Part shown: positions 17,247 to 25,388 of the stretch, in pieces | How positions within the stretch are numbered: position 1 is the stretch's first letter | How the letters are laid out: each line of letters opens with the position of its first letter | DNA from: Sinorhizobium sp. B11 | Lineage (GTDB): Bacteria > Pseudomonadota > Alphaproteobacteria > Rhizobiales > Rhizobiaceae | Reading direction: 5' to 3' | Assembly (NCBI GenBank): GCA_039725955.1 | Contig: CP091034.1 | Coordinates: 2,356,001-2,420,000 of the forward strand | Length of the DNA: 64,000 bases | The notes under the pieces: model-generated | What the model saw: only the letters and a program-made list of their open reading frames with translations | Database searches by the model: none | What the model was told of the DNA's origin: nothing | Made by a program: the position numbers and the translations under genes

Positions 17247-17771
17247 ATGTCACCTTCAAGACGATCCCTTCTCGTTGCCGGCACCGCCGGTCTTGCCTCC
17301 CTTGCCGGCAATGTCCGCGACATCAAGGCCGATATGCCGGCAGCCGATCTCGCCCGGATATCGGAGGAGGCCAATGCCGCGCTGATGCGCGGCGATGTCG
17401 ACACCTACCGGGCGCTCGTGCCGCGCACGCAGGACTTCACGCTGATGTCGCCCTTCGGCGGCACACCGTCCCACGAGGCCGGCTTCACCGAAAAGACCTG
17501 GGATGGCATGCGGCAGTTCTTCAGGAACGGCACGCTGAAACAGGAAGTCGTCCAAACCTATGCTGGCACCGACATGATCGTGCTCGCCGTCATCGAGCGC
17601 GCCCACGTCGAAGTCGGCGGCCTGCCCGCACAGGATTGGGCGTTGCGGGTGACGCTCGTCTATCGGCGCGAGGACGGAGAGTGGCGGCTTGCCCATCGCC
17701 ACGCCGATCCGCTCGGCCATGCCATTACGTTGGAGCAATCGGCGGCACTCGGGCGTGGGGCCATATATTGA
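17247..17771 (+). CDS. NTF2-like/SnoaL-type protein with export signal
   Basis: 174 residues. The first ~28 residues (SRRSLLVAGTAGLASLAG) look like a twin-arginine or Sec signal, followed by an NTF2-like domain: a helix region ARISEEANAALMRGDVDTYRALVPRT, a central DFTLMSPFGG and a final strand pair WALRVTLVYRREDGEWRLAHRHADPL that is characteristic of YybH/SnoaL-3 proteins. These act as small-molecule binding or ketosteroid-isomerase-like domains; no activity can be assigned. It is divergent from the LysR at 16149 and ends at a good bidirectional terminator. Confidence 0.85.
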   Translation: MSPSRRSLLVAGTAGLASLAGNVRDIKADMPAADLARISEEANAALMRGDVDTYRALVPRTQDFTLMSPFGGTPSHEAGFTEKTWDGMRQFFRNGTLKQEVVQTYAGTDMIVLAVIERAHVEVGGLPAQDWALRVTLVYRREDGEWRLAHRHADPLGHAITLEQSAALGRGAIY

Positions 17772-17812
17772 GGCGTGCCTTGCGCCGAGAGAAGATGTCG
17801 CGACAGAAGCAG

Positions 17813-17843
17813 AAAGGGAGCGAGCACCCTGCCCGCTCCCTTT
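17813..17843. terminator. Bidirectional terminator hairpin
   Basis: AAAGGGAGCG (17813-17822) pairs perfectly with CGCTCCCTTT (17834-17843) across an 11-nt loop, between the convergent NTF2-like and hydrolase genes. The stem ends in T or A runs on both strands. Confidence 0.85.
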
Positions 17844-17850
17844 ACCAAAT

Positions 17851-18744
17851 TCACTTGCCGGAAACCGAGTCCCGGAACTCCGCCAGGTCGCGGTTGAAGC
17901 GCGGCGCTTCCTCCAGGAATGGCGCGTGGCCAGACTGCGCATAGATCTTTTCCCGAACGGCGGGATTGAGCGCCCGGGCGCGCGCGATGCTCGGCTCGAC
18001 ATTCACCAGATCGTCCTTGCCGCCATAGAGCAGCAGAACCGGAACGTGCGCTTTGCCCAGGCCCTCGGCAGCCGAAACGGTCATCGACGGCACTGTCCGC
18101 GTCATGATCCATGAGGCCATCGCGGCATTGGAGAGCAGGCGCTCGAAGGTTGCCGCATCCGGCTGCGTTGCAAAACACAGGGCCAGGAAGGTTTTCACCG
18201 CATCGAGATGCACCTTCAGCTCATCCGAGGCCATGCCGGCATAGACATCGGGATGCGCGGTGATCAGCGCAGCATTGAGTTCAATCACCCCGTCGACATA
18301 GACGACGCCGGCAATGGCGCCGTCGCCATGGGCGGCAAGATAGTTCGAGATGACGACGCCGCCGAGCGACCAGCCGACGAGGACGGGCTTGCGAACACCC
18401 GTCTCCTTGAGAACCGCCGAGAGATCGTCGGCCCAGCGGCTCCCGTCGCGATAGGCCTCGGCATCGTCAGGCTTGCCCGACAGGCCGTGGCCGCGCATGT
18501 CGTAGCTGATCAGCCGAAACTTCTGCAGCTCGGGGCTGCCGACCTGCATGTCCCAGTTGAGATGGCTGCCGAGCAGGCCGTGGATGAAAACGATCGCCGG
18601 CCCGGCGGGATCGCCCGCTTCCTGAACCGCGATCTCGACGCCATCGGGCGCCTTCACCGTGTAATTCTTCTCCGCGGCCATCGCCACGGAAGACAGTCCC
18701 GCCAGCAGGACCACCACCCAGATACCGCGCATTATTCTCATCAT
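17851..18744 (-). CDS. Secreted alpha/beta hydrolase
   Basis: About 297 residues. A Sec signal (IMRGIWVVVLLAGLSSVAMA) is followed by a canonical alpha/beta hydrolase: AIVFIHGLLGS (oxyanion HG), LISYDMRGHGLS, nucleophile elbow VGWSLGGVV with Ser in GWSLG, LLYGGKDDLV (Asp) and QSGHAPFLEEAPRFN (His). The set resembles 3-oxoadipate enol-lactonase or chloroperoxidase-like hydrolases. The ATG at 18744 has AAGGA in front of it. It is divergent from a TetR gene and its start is preceded by a TetR-type operator, so it is almost certainly the regulated target. Confidence 0.9.
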   Translation of the reverse strand: MMRIMRGIWVVVLLAGLSSVAMAAEKNYTVKAPDGVEIAVQEAGDPAGPAIVFIHGLLGSHLNWDMQVGSPELQKFRLISYDMRGHGLSGKPDDAEAYRDGSRWADDLSAVLKETGVRKPVLVGWSLGGVVISNYLAAHGDGAIAGVVYVDGVIELNAALITAHPDVYAGMASDELKVHLDAVKTFLALCFATQPDAATFERLLSNAAMASWIMTRTVPSMTVSAAEGLGKAHVPVLLLYGGKDDLVNVEPSIARARALNPAVREKIYAQSGHAPFLEEAPRFNRDLAEFRDSVSGK

Positions 18745-18761
18745 GCCAAAATCCTTATTTT

Positions 18762-18773
18762 TAGTGATCACTA
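18762..18773. promoter_or_regulatory. TetR-type operator copy 1
   Basis: A perfect 12-bp palindrome TAGTGATCACTA, 17 bp upstream of the hydrolase start and preceded by TTT. The same sequence with one change occurs at 18811-18822. Paired copies in this divergent gap point to binding by the adjacent TetR protein. Confidence 0.8.
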
Positions 18774-18810
18774 CAAACTAAACGCTTGCCTTTTACTGTC
18801 AAGCAGTCTT

Positions 18811-18822
18811 TAGTGATCGCTA
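18811..18822. promoter_or_regulatory. TetR-type operator copy 2, touching the tetR start codon
   Basis: TAGTGATCGCTA differs at one base from the operator at 18762-18773 and ends on the A of the tetR ATG. Binding here would repress the regulator's own gene. There is no separate ribosome site, so the tetR transcript may be leaderless or very short-leadered. Confidence 0.75.
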
Positions 18823-19418
18823 TGGATAAGGTTGTGAAAACACGCCGCGGCGGCCCGCGAACCTTCGACCGGGACGAGGCGATCGACATCGCCATGCGGC
18901 TCTTCTGGCGGCATGGATACGAAGGTGTCTCGCTGAACGACCTGACGGCGGCAATCGGGGTCGCGCCCCCGAGCCTCTATTCTGCCTTCGGCAGCAAAGC
19001 CGGCCTCTACCGCGAGGCGCTCGAACGCTATTTCGGCTTGCGCGGGCCGGTCTGGGATATCAAACCCACCAAGACCCTTCAGGAGACCGTCGAAACCCTG
19101 CTCCACAAGGCAATCGACGCCGTCATCGACCCGGCCGGAGAGCGGGGCTGCATGATTTCGAGCGGCATGATCCAGTGCGGCCCCGACCACGCGGAACTCG
19201 CGCGCGAACTGGCGGAACGCCGAGACACGATGCGCGACATGATCGCAGCAACGCTCGGGCACTGGCTGGACCGCGACCGCGCCCTCTCGCTGGCCCGCTA
19301 TCTTGTCGCCGTCCTGCAGGGCCTGTCCGTCCAGGCCTATGATGGTGCTTCGAGAGACGAATTGCGCCAGGTGTCGGACGAAGTTGTGGCTGGTTTAAAG
19401 GCGAGAATGTTCAGCTAA
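18822..19418 (+). CDS. TetR/AcrR-family regulator
   Basis: 198 residues. The HTH lies at residues ~12-60 (RTFDRDEAIDIAMRLFWRHGYEGVSLNDLTAAIGVAPPSLYSAFGSKAGLYREALERY), followed by a TetR C-terminal domain with the GCMISSG segment often seen in the AcrR/YxaF branch. The ATG at 18822 follows directly on the operator. It most likely represses itself and the divergent secreted hydrolase until a ligand binds. Confidence 0.9.
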   Translation: MDKVVKTRRGGPRTFDRDEAIDIAMRLFWRHGYEGVSLNDLTAAIGVAPPSLYSAFGSKAGLYREALERYFGLRGPVWDIKPTKTLQETVETLLHKAIDAVIDPAGERGCMISSGMIQCGPDHAELARELAERRDTMRDMIAATLGHWLDRDRALSLARYLVAVLQGLSVQAYDGASRDELRQVSDEVVAGLKARMFS

Positions 19419-19468
19419 AACAGCGCGCCTTCCCGATCAGGCCCGCCTGTCGCATCCCCATGAGGGCT

Positions 19469-19636
19469 TCATTCCTTTTCCGCATCCCTGTCGCCATCAG
19501 AGGTCTTGGGCTTGCCGCGCGAACGCAGGTTGTCGAAGCCCATATAGTGGTCGGCGTCGGATGTATTCCACTTGCCGGCCAGATAGATGGCGGCAACGGC
19601 TACAGCGAATATGAGCAGGACATAGAGCGTTTCCAT
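19469..19636 (-). CDS. Small membrane protein, 55 aa, unknown
   Basis: An open frame starting METLYVLLIFAVAVAAIYLA, a clean single N-terminal membrane helix, followed by a hydrophilic tail of ~35 residues rich in Asp, Lys and Arg (YMGFDNLRSRGKPK, DGDRDAEKE). Composition and codon use look like a genuine protein, and overlapping frames give no sensible product. It lies between tetR and phnM. The start codon falls within the left arm of a 30-bp perfect palindrome. I do not recognise it; it could be a small inner-membrane accessory protein. Confidence 0.65.
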   Translation of the reverse strand: METLYVLLIFAVAVAAIYLAGKWNTSDADHYMGFDNLRSRGKPKTSDGDRDAEKE

Positions 19637-19662
19637 ATCTGCGATGTAGCGCGCAGATATGG
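19633..19662. promoter_or_regulatory. 30-bp perfect inverted repeat over the start of the 55-aa ORF
   Basis: CCATATCTGCG (19633-19643) and CGCAGATATGG (19652-19662) are perfect 11-bp arms around an 8-bp centre. The ATG of the small membrane protein is in the left arm. It may act as an operator or as an mRNA hairpin that hides the start codon. Confidence 0.7.
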
Positions 19663-19694
19663 ATCGGACAGTTCCGGGTGATATCCCGCCGCTG

Positions 19695-20936
19695 TCAGGC
19701 CGTTACCAGCTCGCCCGCGGGTGCCGCGCGATAGGCTTCGCGGCCGCCGACCCAGGTGCGGCGAACGGCGGGTGCTCCGCCCTCGGGCCAGTCGACCAGC
19801 ACGAGATCCGCCCGCTTGCCGATCTCGATGACGCCGCGATCGGCAAGGCCGGAGGCCTGTGCCGGGTTGCCTGACACGAGCGGCCAGAGCGCATGGAGCG
19901 GTGCCACGCCGTCGGCCTTCAGCCTTGCGAGGCCGAGCAGCATCGCCGGATAGTAATAGTCCGAGGCGAGAATGTCGCAGAGCCCCTCGCGGATCATGTC
20001 GGCCGCACCGATCGAGGCGAGATGGCTGCCGCCGCGCGTCGCGTTCGGTGCGCCGAAGACGATGAAGTCGCCGGCATCGCGGGCCGCCCGCGCCACCCTA
20101 CGGTTCATCGGGAATTCGCAGATCCGCGCGCCGCGCAGGCGGAAGAAATCGCGCGTTTCGATCTGGCTGTCGTCATGCGACAGCATCGGCGCGCCCGCGG
20201 CCTTGCCGAGGGCCGCGACTTCCTCGATCGCGCCGGGCACTTCAGGACGGCGTTCCCACATGCTGCGCACGAGCGCGACCATGTCGGCCACCGGAATTTT
20301 TGCCCGTTTGGCGCGTTCGGCCATCTTCTCGGTGAAGCTGGGCGTTTCGGGATCCACGGTCGGGAAGGCCGGATCGAGGTCGAACGGCCGCTCCTGCAGC
20401 GGGATCGACGGATGCAGCATCACCATCGACGTATGGTCGTTGAAGGCAATCGACGGCAGGCGCGGACCGGCAAGCGCCTCGCGAATGAGATCGATCGCCT
20501 CGAAGCAGAAGGTTTCCCAGCGCAGCTGCACGCGATTGTCCACCGTCAGCCGCGGCGTGAGCGTGTCGAGCGCACGCACGATCGCATAACCGGTTTCGAC
20601 CGAGCGCAGCCCGGGCTCCCAGCTGAGCGTCAGCGCGTGATAGGCCGTTGCGATGCCGTTGGCGGCAAGCTGGCGGTCGGTCTCGAGCAGCGCGGCCGCG
20701 ACCGGCAGCATGGTGCCGGGCCGCGGCATGACCTGCCGCTCGAAGGCATCGCCGTGAATGTCAACGAAGGCCGGGCTGAGCAGATGGCCGCGTCCGTCGA
20801 TGACATCAGCGCCGTCGCGCGCGCCGTCGATACCGGTGATCCGGCCGTCTTCGATACGCACGGAGGCGCTCTCCAGACGGTCGCCGAAAACCACGGTTGC
20901 ACCCTCGATGATCACTGCCGGATTGTTTTGCTGCAT
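19695..20936 (-). CDS. phnM: Ribose 1-methylphosphonate 5-triphosphate diphosphatase (PhnM)
   Basis: 413 residues of the amidohydrolase superfamily. The PhnM pattern is recognisable: an N-terminal small beta domain (VIDGRGHLLSPAF), the metal-binding VDIHGDAFERQVMPRPG, a long central part with AFNDHTSMVML, the SHDDSQIETRDFF segment and the C-terminal ILASDYYYPAMLLG. In C-P lyase metabolism PhnM cleaves pyrophosphate from alkylphosphonate ribose 5-triphosphate. Normally it sits with phnGHIJKL, but none are here, so this is an orphan copy. The ATG at 20936 begins the conserved part. The specific function could have drifted. Confidence 0.87.
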   Translation of the reverse strand: MQQNNPAVIIEGATVVFGDRLESASVRIEDGRITGIDGARDGADVIDGRGHLLSPAFVDIHGDAFERQVMPRPGTMLPVAAALLETDRQLAANGIATAYHALTLSWEPGLRSVETGYAIVRALDTLTPRLTVDNRVQLRWETFCFEAIDLIREALAGPRLPSIAFNDHTSMVMLHPSIPLQERPFDLDPAFPTVDPETPSFTEKMAERAKRAKIPVADMVALVRSMWERRPEVPGAIEEVAALGKAAGAPMLSHDDSQIETRDFFRLRGARICEFPMNRRVARAARDAGDFIVFGAPNATRGGSHLASIGAADMIREGLCDILASDYYYPAMLLGLARLKADGVAPLHALWPLVSGNPAQASGLADRGVIEIGKRADLVLVDWPEGGAPAVRRTWVGGREAYRAAPAGELVTA

Positions 20937-21251
20937 GGCTCTCGTTCCAGGAAAAGGAAGGCGCAGCAGCTGAGTCCCTCGACAGGCTGCGCGCAGGCCG
21001 CCGCTTCTAACCAGCGGATATGACAAATTTGCGAACGTCGCTGCGCGTCGGCACGATTTGATCGCAACGGCGGCGCTCTTTCTTCCTCGTGCAATCCGGG
21101 TTCCCTTGCCCGTATCGAAGCTGCTTTACGGACATGCCCGCGAATGGCACGCTCCATGACAAGGCGACGCTTCGGCAGTTGCCGAACCATGGTCCGGGAT
21201 TCGATTCGTTTGCATTCCTGCGCGCGGATCAGAGCAGGCAGCGTTAGATTG

Positions 21252-24077
21252 ATGGCCAAGCAGTCGGAAAAGATCGGGGCGCCGCGGCGCAGACAAGGCA
21301 AGGGCGCGCCCGCCCGGTCTGCACGCGTCTCCGGCCCCGAATTCCTGCAGGGCCGGGATCGCGACATTGCCCTGATCGACAGGATGATCGCGCGGATCGA
21401 CCAGGGCGGGTCGACGCTCGTGATCAGCGGCGAGCCCGGGATCGGAAAATCCGCCCTCCTCGAGCAGGCCAGGCATCAGGCCCGCGAGCGCGATCTGACG
21501 GTCCTGAGCATGACCGGCGTTCTGGCCGAGGTTCATCTGCCCTTCGCAGCGCTCGAGCAGGCGCTCCGCCCGCTGATGAAGGAGGCCGTCAACCTGGTCC
21601 CCCGTCAGCGATCTGCCCTGTTCTCCGCCTTCGGCATGCATGATGACACAGGCCCACCCGACATCTTCCTCGTGGCGCTCGCGGCACTGTCCCTTCTGAC
21701 GGAAAGTGCGGCGCGAAGCCCCATCCTGCTCATTGCCGATGACGCCCAGTGGCTGGACGAGGCGACCTATGAGGTGCTGGCCTTCATCTCCCGCAGGCTG
21801 AGTTCGGATCCTATCGTTCTGTTCGTGGCCATGCGCGACGGCTTCGACCGCCTGTTCGACGATCCCTCCCACCTGCGGCTTCGGCTTTCGGGGCTCGGCG
21901 AGGCCGACGCCGAACACCTGCTGGACGCCCATGCTCCTGATCTTTCGGCCGATCTGCGCAGCCGCTTCCTCCAGGAGGCCGCGGGCAATCCCCTCGCCCT
22001 CCTGGAACTGCCACGCGACAGGCGAGCGGCTGATATCAGGGATCCGACATGGCTTCCGCTGACGGAACGCCTGGAACGCGCCTTCTCGTCCCGTCTGGCA
22101 GATCTTCCCGCTGCAACCCGGATGCTGCTGTTCGTCGCGGCGGAAAACGACGGGACATCGCTCCACGAAATCCTGCGCGCCGGCAAAGCCGTATTGGGCG
22201 CAGAAGTGGATGTCAGTGCCCTGACGCCTGCCATTGCCGCCAGGCTGATCGACCTTGACGAAACGGAGGTGCGGTTCCGGCATCCGCTGGTGCGCTCGGC
22301 AATGCACCAGGCGGCAGATCTGGCGACGCGGCACAGGATCCATGCCGCCCTTGCCGCGATCGTTCATCAGGAGCTGGACCGGCATTTATGGCATCGAGCG
22401 GCGGCGACGATCGGACCGGATGAAGAGCTGGCGGGCGAATATGATGCGATGGCCGGCCGCGCCTTGCGCAAAGGTGCCGTCGCCATGGCAATCGAGGTTC
22501 TCGAAAGGGCGGCGGCGCTGAGCGGCACGCCGAAAGCCAGGAGCGACCGTTTCCTGCGTGCCGCCGAGCTTGCCGCCGATCTCGGCCAGCCGGAGCTGCT
22601 GGAGCGTCTGCTGCGCCAGGCCAATGTCAGCGAGGCTGATCCCGTCGCATCGGCGCGGATCGGCTGGTGCCGCGAGATGGGCCAGCCTCCGATGGTCAAC
22701 GACCCCACGAAAATCCCCAGTCTGGTTGGCCTCGCCGCCGAGGCCCATGCTGCCGGCGCCACGGATCTGGCAAGCAACCTGCTCTGGCGCGCTGCCCAGC
22801 GCTGCTGGTGGAGCAATGCGCAGGCGGATCTTCGCAAAAGCATCCTGATGGCCGCAAACAGGCTCGACTTGCCCGACACCGATCCACGCCTGATCGCCAT
22901 ATCCGCTTACGTCGAGCCGCTTCACCTCGGGAGCGCGATATCGGGCAGGCTCCAGCAGCTTGCAGGCACGAGCAGCGGCAACCCGGTCGCGGCGCGCATT
23001 CTCGGCAGTACGGCCAATGTCATCGGCGTCTTCGACCTCGGCGTCGGTTTGCTGACCTACTCGGCTGCCGCCTTGCGCGATCAGGGACGGCTCGGCGATC
23101 TCGCGCGCGTGCTCTTTGCTCAGGCCTGGGCAGAAATGGAAGTCGGCGACTGGACGGGCGCGATGCGGGAGGCCGAAGAATCCGTTCGCTTCGCCGAAGA
23201 AACGGGAGGCACGCTCTGGATTGCCGCGGCCACGATCGTCAAGGCAAGGCTTGCGGGCATGATGGGCAATCTGGACCAGTCGCAAGCCTTTGCGGCCCAG
23301 GCCGAACGCCTGGTCGTCTCTGTCGGCGCGAGCTTCCTGCTGGCGATGCTGCAGATTGCGCGCGGCACGGCCGCCATCGGCGCGGGCCGGCATTGGGAGG
23401 CCTATGAGCATCTGCGGCGTCTTTTCATCCCTGCCGATCCTGCCTTCAATTCCGGTCTGCAATTCTTCGGTCTCGCCGATTTCGTCGATGGCCGCAGTCT
23501 TCTCCGGGCATGCCGAAACGGCCGAGGAGGTAATCGAGCAGATGCAGCGTGTCGCCGGTCCGTCGCCAGTGCCCTGGGTCGAAACGATGCTGTCCTACGG
23601 CAGGGCGCTGCTCGCAACACCCGAGGAGGCCGAGCGGTTCTATCTGCAGGGTCTCGGGCCGGGCGCAGGCAAATGGCCTTTCCTGAGAGGACGTCTTCTG
23701 CTGGCCTATGGCATATGGCTGCGCCGCCAGCGCCGGTCCGCCGATGCGCGAGGAGCGCCTTTGCGCGAGGCCCGCGACATCTTCGATGCGCTGAGCGCCC
23801 TGCCCTGGAGCGAGCGTGTGCGCGCGAGGAACTGCGCGCTTCGGGAGAAGCGAGCCGCAAGCGGACCGAATATGTCTGGGAAATGCTGACCCCACAGGAG
23901 CTGCACATCGCCCAGCTTGCCGCCGAAGGCCTGTCGAACAAGGAAATCGGCGCGAGGCTCTATCTGTCGCATCGCACGGTCGGCTACCACCTTCATCGCA
24001 TCTTTGCGAAGACCGGCGTCACGTCGCGCTCGGCGCTGCGTCCCATTCTGACCGACGCCATCACGCCTGAAAGCTGA
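21252..24077 (+). CDS. Large LuxR-family regulator with AAA ATPase domain, two compensating frameshifts
   Basis: About 941 residues: an AAA-type ATPase domain near the N-terminus (Walker A GEPGIGKS at ~60-67, Walker B ILLIADDAQWLDE at ~158-170), a long helical TPR-like middle and a C-terminal LuxR HTH (LTPQELHIAQLAAEGLSNKEIG, RTVGYHLHRIFAKTGV). Such MalT/LAL-type proteins are ligand- and ATP-dependent activators. Between ~23490 and ~23825 the natural family sequence (PWVETMLSYGRALL, LLLAYGIWLRRQRR) is in the +1 frame, while the open frame gives Arg-rich nonsense. Frame is regained just before the HTH. So about 110 residues are scrambled as given. Start 21252 is chosen near the conserved region; 21144 is possible. 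Confidence 0.82.
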   Translation: MAKQSEKIGAPRRRQGKGAPARSARVSGPEFLQGRDRDIALIDRMIARIDQGGSTLVISGEPGIGKSALLEQARHQARERDLTVLSMTGVLAEVHLPFAALEQALRPLMKEAVNLVPRQRSALFSAFGMHDDTGPPDIFLVALAALSLLTESAARSPILLIADDAQWLDEATYEVLAFISRRLSSDPIVLFVAMRDGFDRLFDDPSHLRLRLSGLGEADAEHLLDAHAPDLSADLRSRFLQEAAGNPLALLELPRDRRAADIRDPTWLPLTERLERAFSSRLADLPAATRMLLFVAAENDGTSLHEILRAGKAVLGAEVDVSALTPAIAARLIDLDETEVRFRHPLVRSAMHQAADLATRHRIHAALAAIVHQELDRHLWHRAAATIGPDEELAGEYDAMAGRALRKGAVAMAIEVLERAAALSGTPKARSDRFLRAAELAADLGQPELLERLLRQANVSEADPVASARIGWCREMGQPPMVNDPTKIPSLVGLAAEAHAAGATDLASNLLWRAAQRCWWSNAQADLRKSILMAANRLDLPDTDPRLIAISAYVEPLHLGSAISGRLQQLAGTSSGNPVAARILGSTANVIGVFDLGVGLLTYSAAALRDQGRLGDLARVLFAQAWAEMEVGDWTGAMREAEESVRFAEETGGTLWIAAATIVKARLAGMMGNLDQSQAFAAQAERLVVSVGASFLLAMLQIARGTAAIGAGRHWEAYEHLRRLFIPADPAFNSGLQFFGLADFVDGRSLLRACRNGRGGNRADAACRRSVASALGRNDAVLRQGAARNTRGGRAVLSAGSRAGRRQMAFPERTSSAGLWHMAAPPAPVRRCARSAFARGPRHLRCAERPALERACAREELRASGEASRKRTEYVWEMLTPQELHIAQLAAEGLSNKEIGARLYLSHRTVGYHLHRIFAKTGVTSRSALRPILTDAITPES

Positions 24078-24176
24078 CCACCGACCTGTCACCGGACTGG
24101 TCATTTGACAGAAGCGAAAGCTCCTGGCCGGGGGCTACCAATGCGGCTGCGTGCAACCTTCCCGGAGAGAAAGACC

Positions 24177-25221
24177 GTGAAACTCTTGCCCCTACTCGCA
24201 ACCCTCAGCCTTGGAGTAAATCTCATGATTCAGCCCGCTCAAGCGGCGCCGGACGCTGCCACCGACCCGCGGATCGACCCCCAGGTCCGCGCCTTCCTTG
24301 CCGAGATCAACAAGGATCCAAGCCCGTTCTGGGAACTGCCGCAGCCCAAGCCCCAGGAGATCCTGACCGGGCTTCAGAACATGACGCCGGTCGACATGTC
24401 GGGCGTGACCACGACCGAGCAGACCATCACCCAGGATGGTCAGAGCGTGAAGATCTACATCATGAAGCCCGAGCACATCACCGGCAAACCCGGCGTGCTG
24501 CTCTTCATTCACGGCGGCGTCTGGATCGTCGGCAATTATGAAAATCATCAGCGCCTGCTGCGCGATCTCGTGGTCGGCTCCGGCCAGGTCGGCGTCTTCG
24601 TCGAATATACGTCCCTGCCCGAGGCACGTTTTCCCACGCAGCTCGATCAATCCTATGCCGCGCTGAAATGGGTCGCGGCCCATGCCGATGAATTCGGGGC
24701 CGACGGCAGCCGCATCGCGGTCGCCGGCAATTCGGTCGGCGGTAACATGGCCGCCGCCCTGTCGATCATGGCCAAGGACCGCAACGGACCGAAGATCAGC
24801 TTGCAGGTTCTGATGATCCCGGCGACCGATGCCAGCGTCGATACCGGCTCCTATCACGAATACGGAGAACAGCGTTTCCTGGCGCGCGCCTTCATGAAAT
24901 ACGGCTGGGATCTCTACGCGCCCGACGCCAAGACCCGCGACAACCCCTATGTATCGCCGCTGCGCGCCAGCATCGATCAGCTGAAGGGCCTGCCGCCGGC
25001 ACTCGTCATCACTGCCGAGAACGATCCGCTGCGCGACGAGGGCGAGGCCTATGCCCGCAAACTGAAGGAAGCCGGCGTGACCGTGGCCGCGGCCCGCTAC
25101 AAACGGCACGATCCATGACTTCGTCCTGTTGAACGCGATCCGCAACGTGCCTTCCACGCAAGCCGCGATCGAACAGATCAGCGACAATCTGCGCCGCTAT
25201 CTCGAACCCGCAACGCATTGA
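24177..25221 (+). pseudogene. HSL-type alpha/beta esterase, secreted, disrupted by a single-base frameshift
   Basis: From a GTG at 24177 (GGAGA upstream) a Sec signal precedes an esterase/lipase of the hormone-sensitive-lipase type: FIHGGVW oxyanion motif, nucleophile AGNSVGGNM, TAENDPLRDEG (Asp). The frame ends early at 25118, just before the catalytic His. In the next frame the expected ending TIHDFVLLNAIR continues to a stop at 25219-25221, with the His in the IHDF motif. Dropping one A from the AAA at about 25101-25103 would restore it. As given the gene is inactive; a sequencing error is possible. The upstream LuxR gene may be its activator. Confidence 0.85.
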
Positions 25222-25388
25222 TCGATGCGGCGACGCGGCGGCCATCAGCGCGCCGCGTCGCCTGCTTCCATCGATCCTGTCCGCACCTGTGCCGCGTGCT
25301 GAAGCAGCTCAAAAGATCAAATGATTGAATGGCACACATCGATCGGAGACGATTGGTCGCAGGATCGGGCTCTGATACCAGAGAGCGG

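Noticed and set aside
21126..22385. A 419-aa open frame on the minus strand
   Set aside because: It is antisense to the AAA ATPase domain of the LuxR regulator, where Walker motifs are clear.
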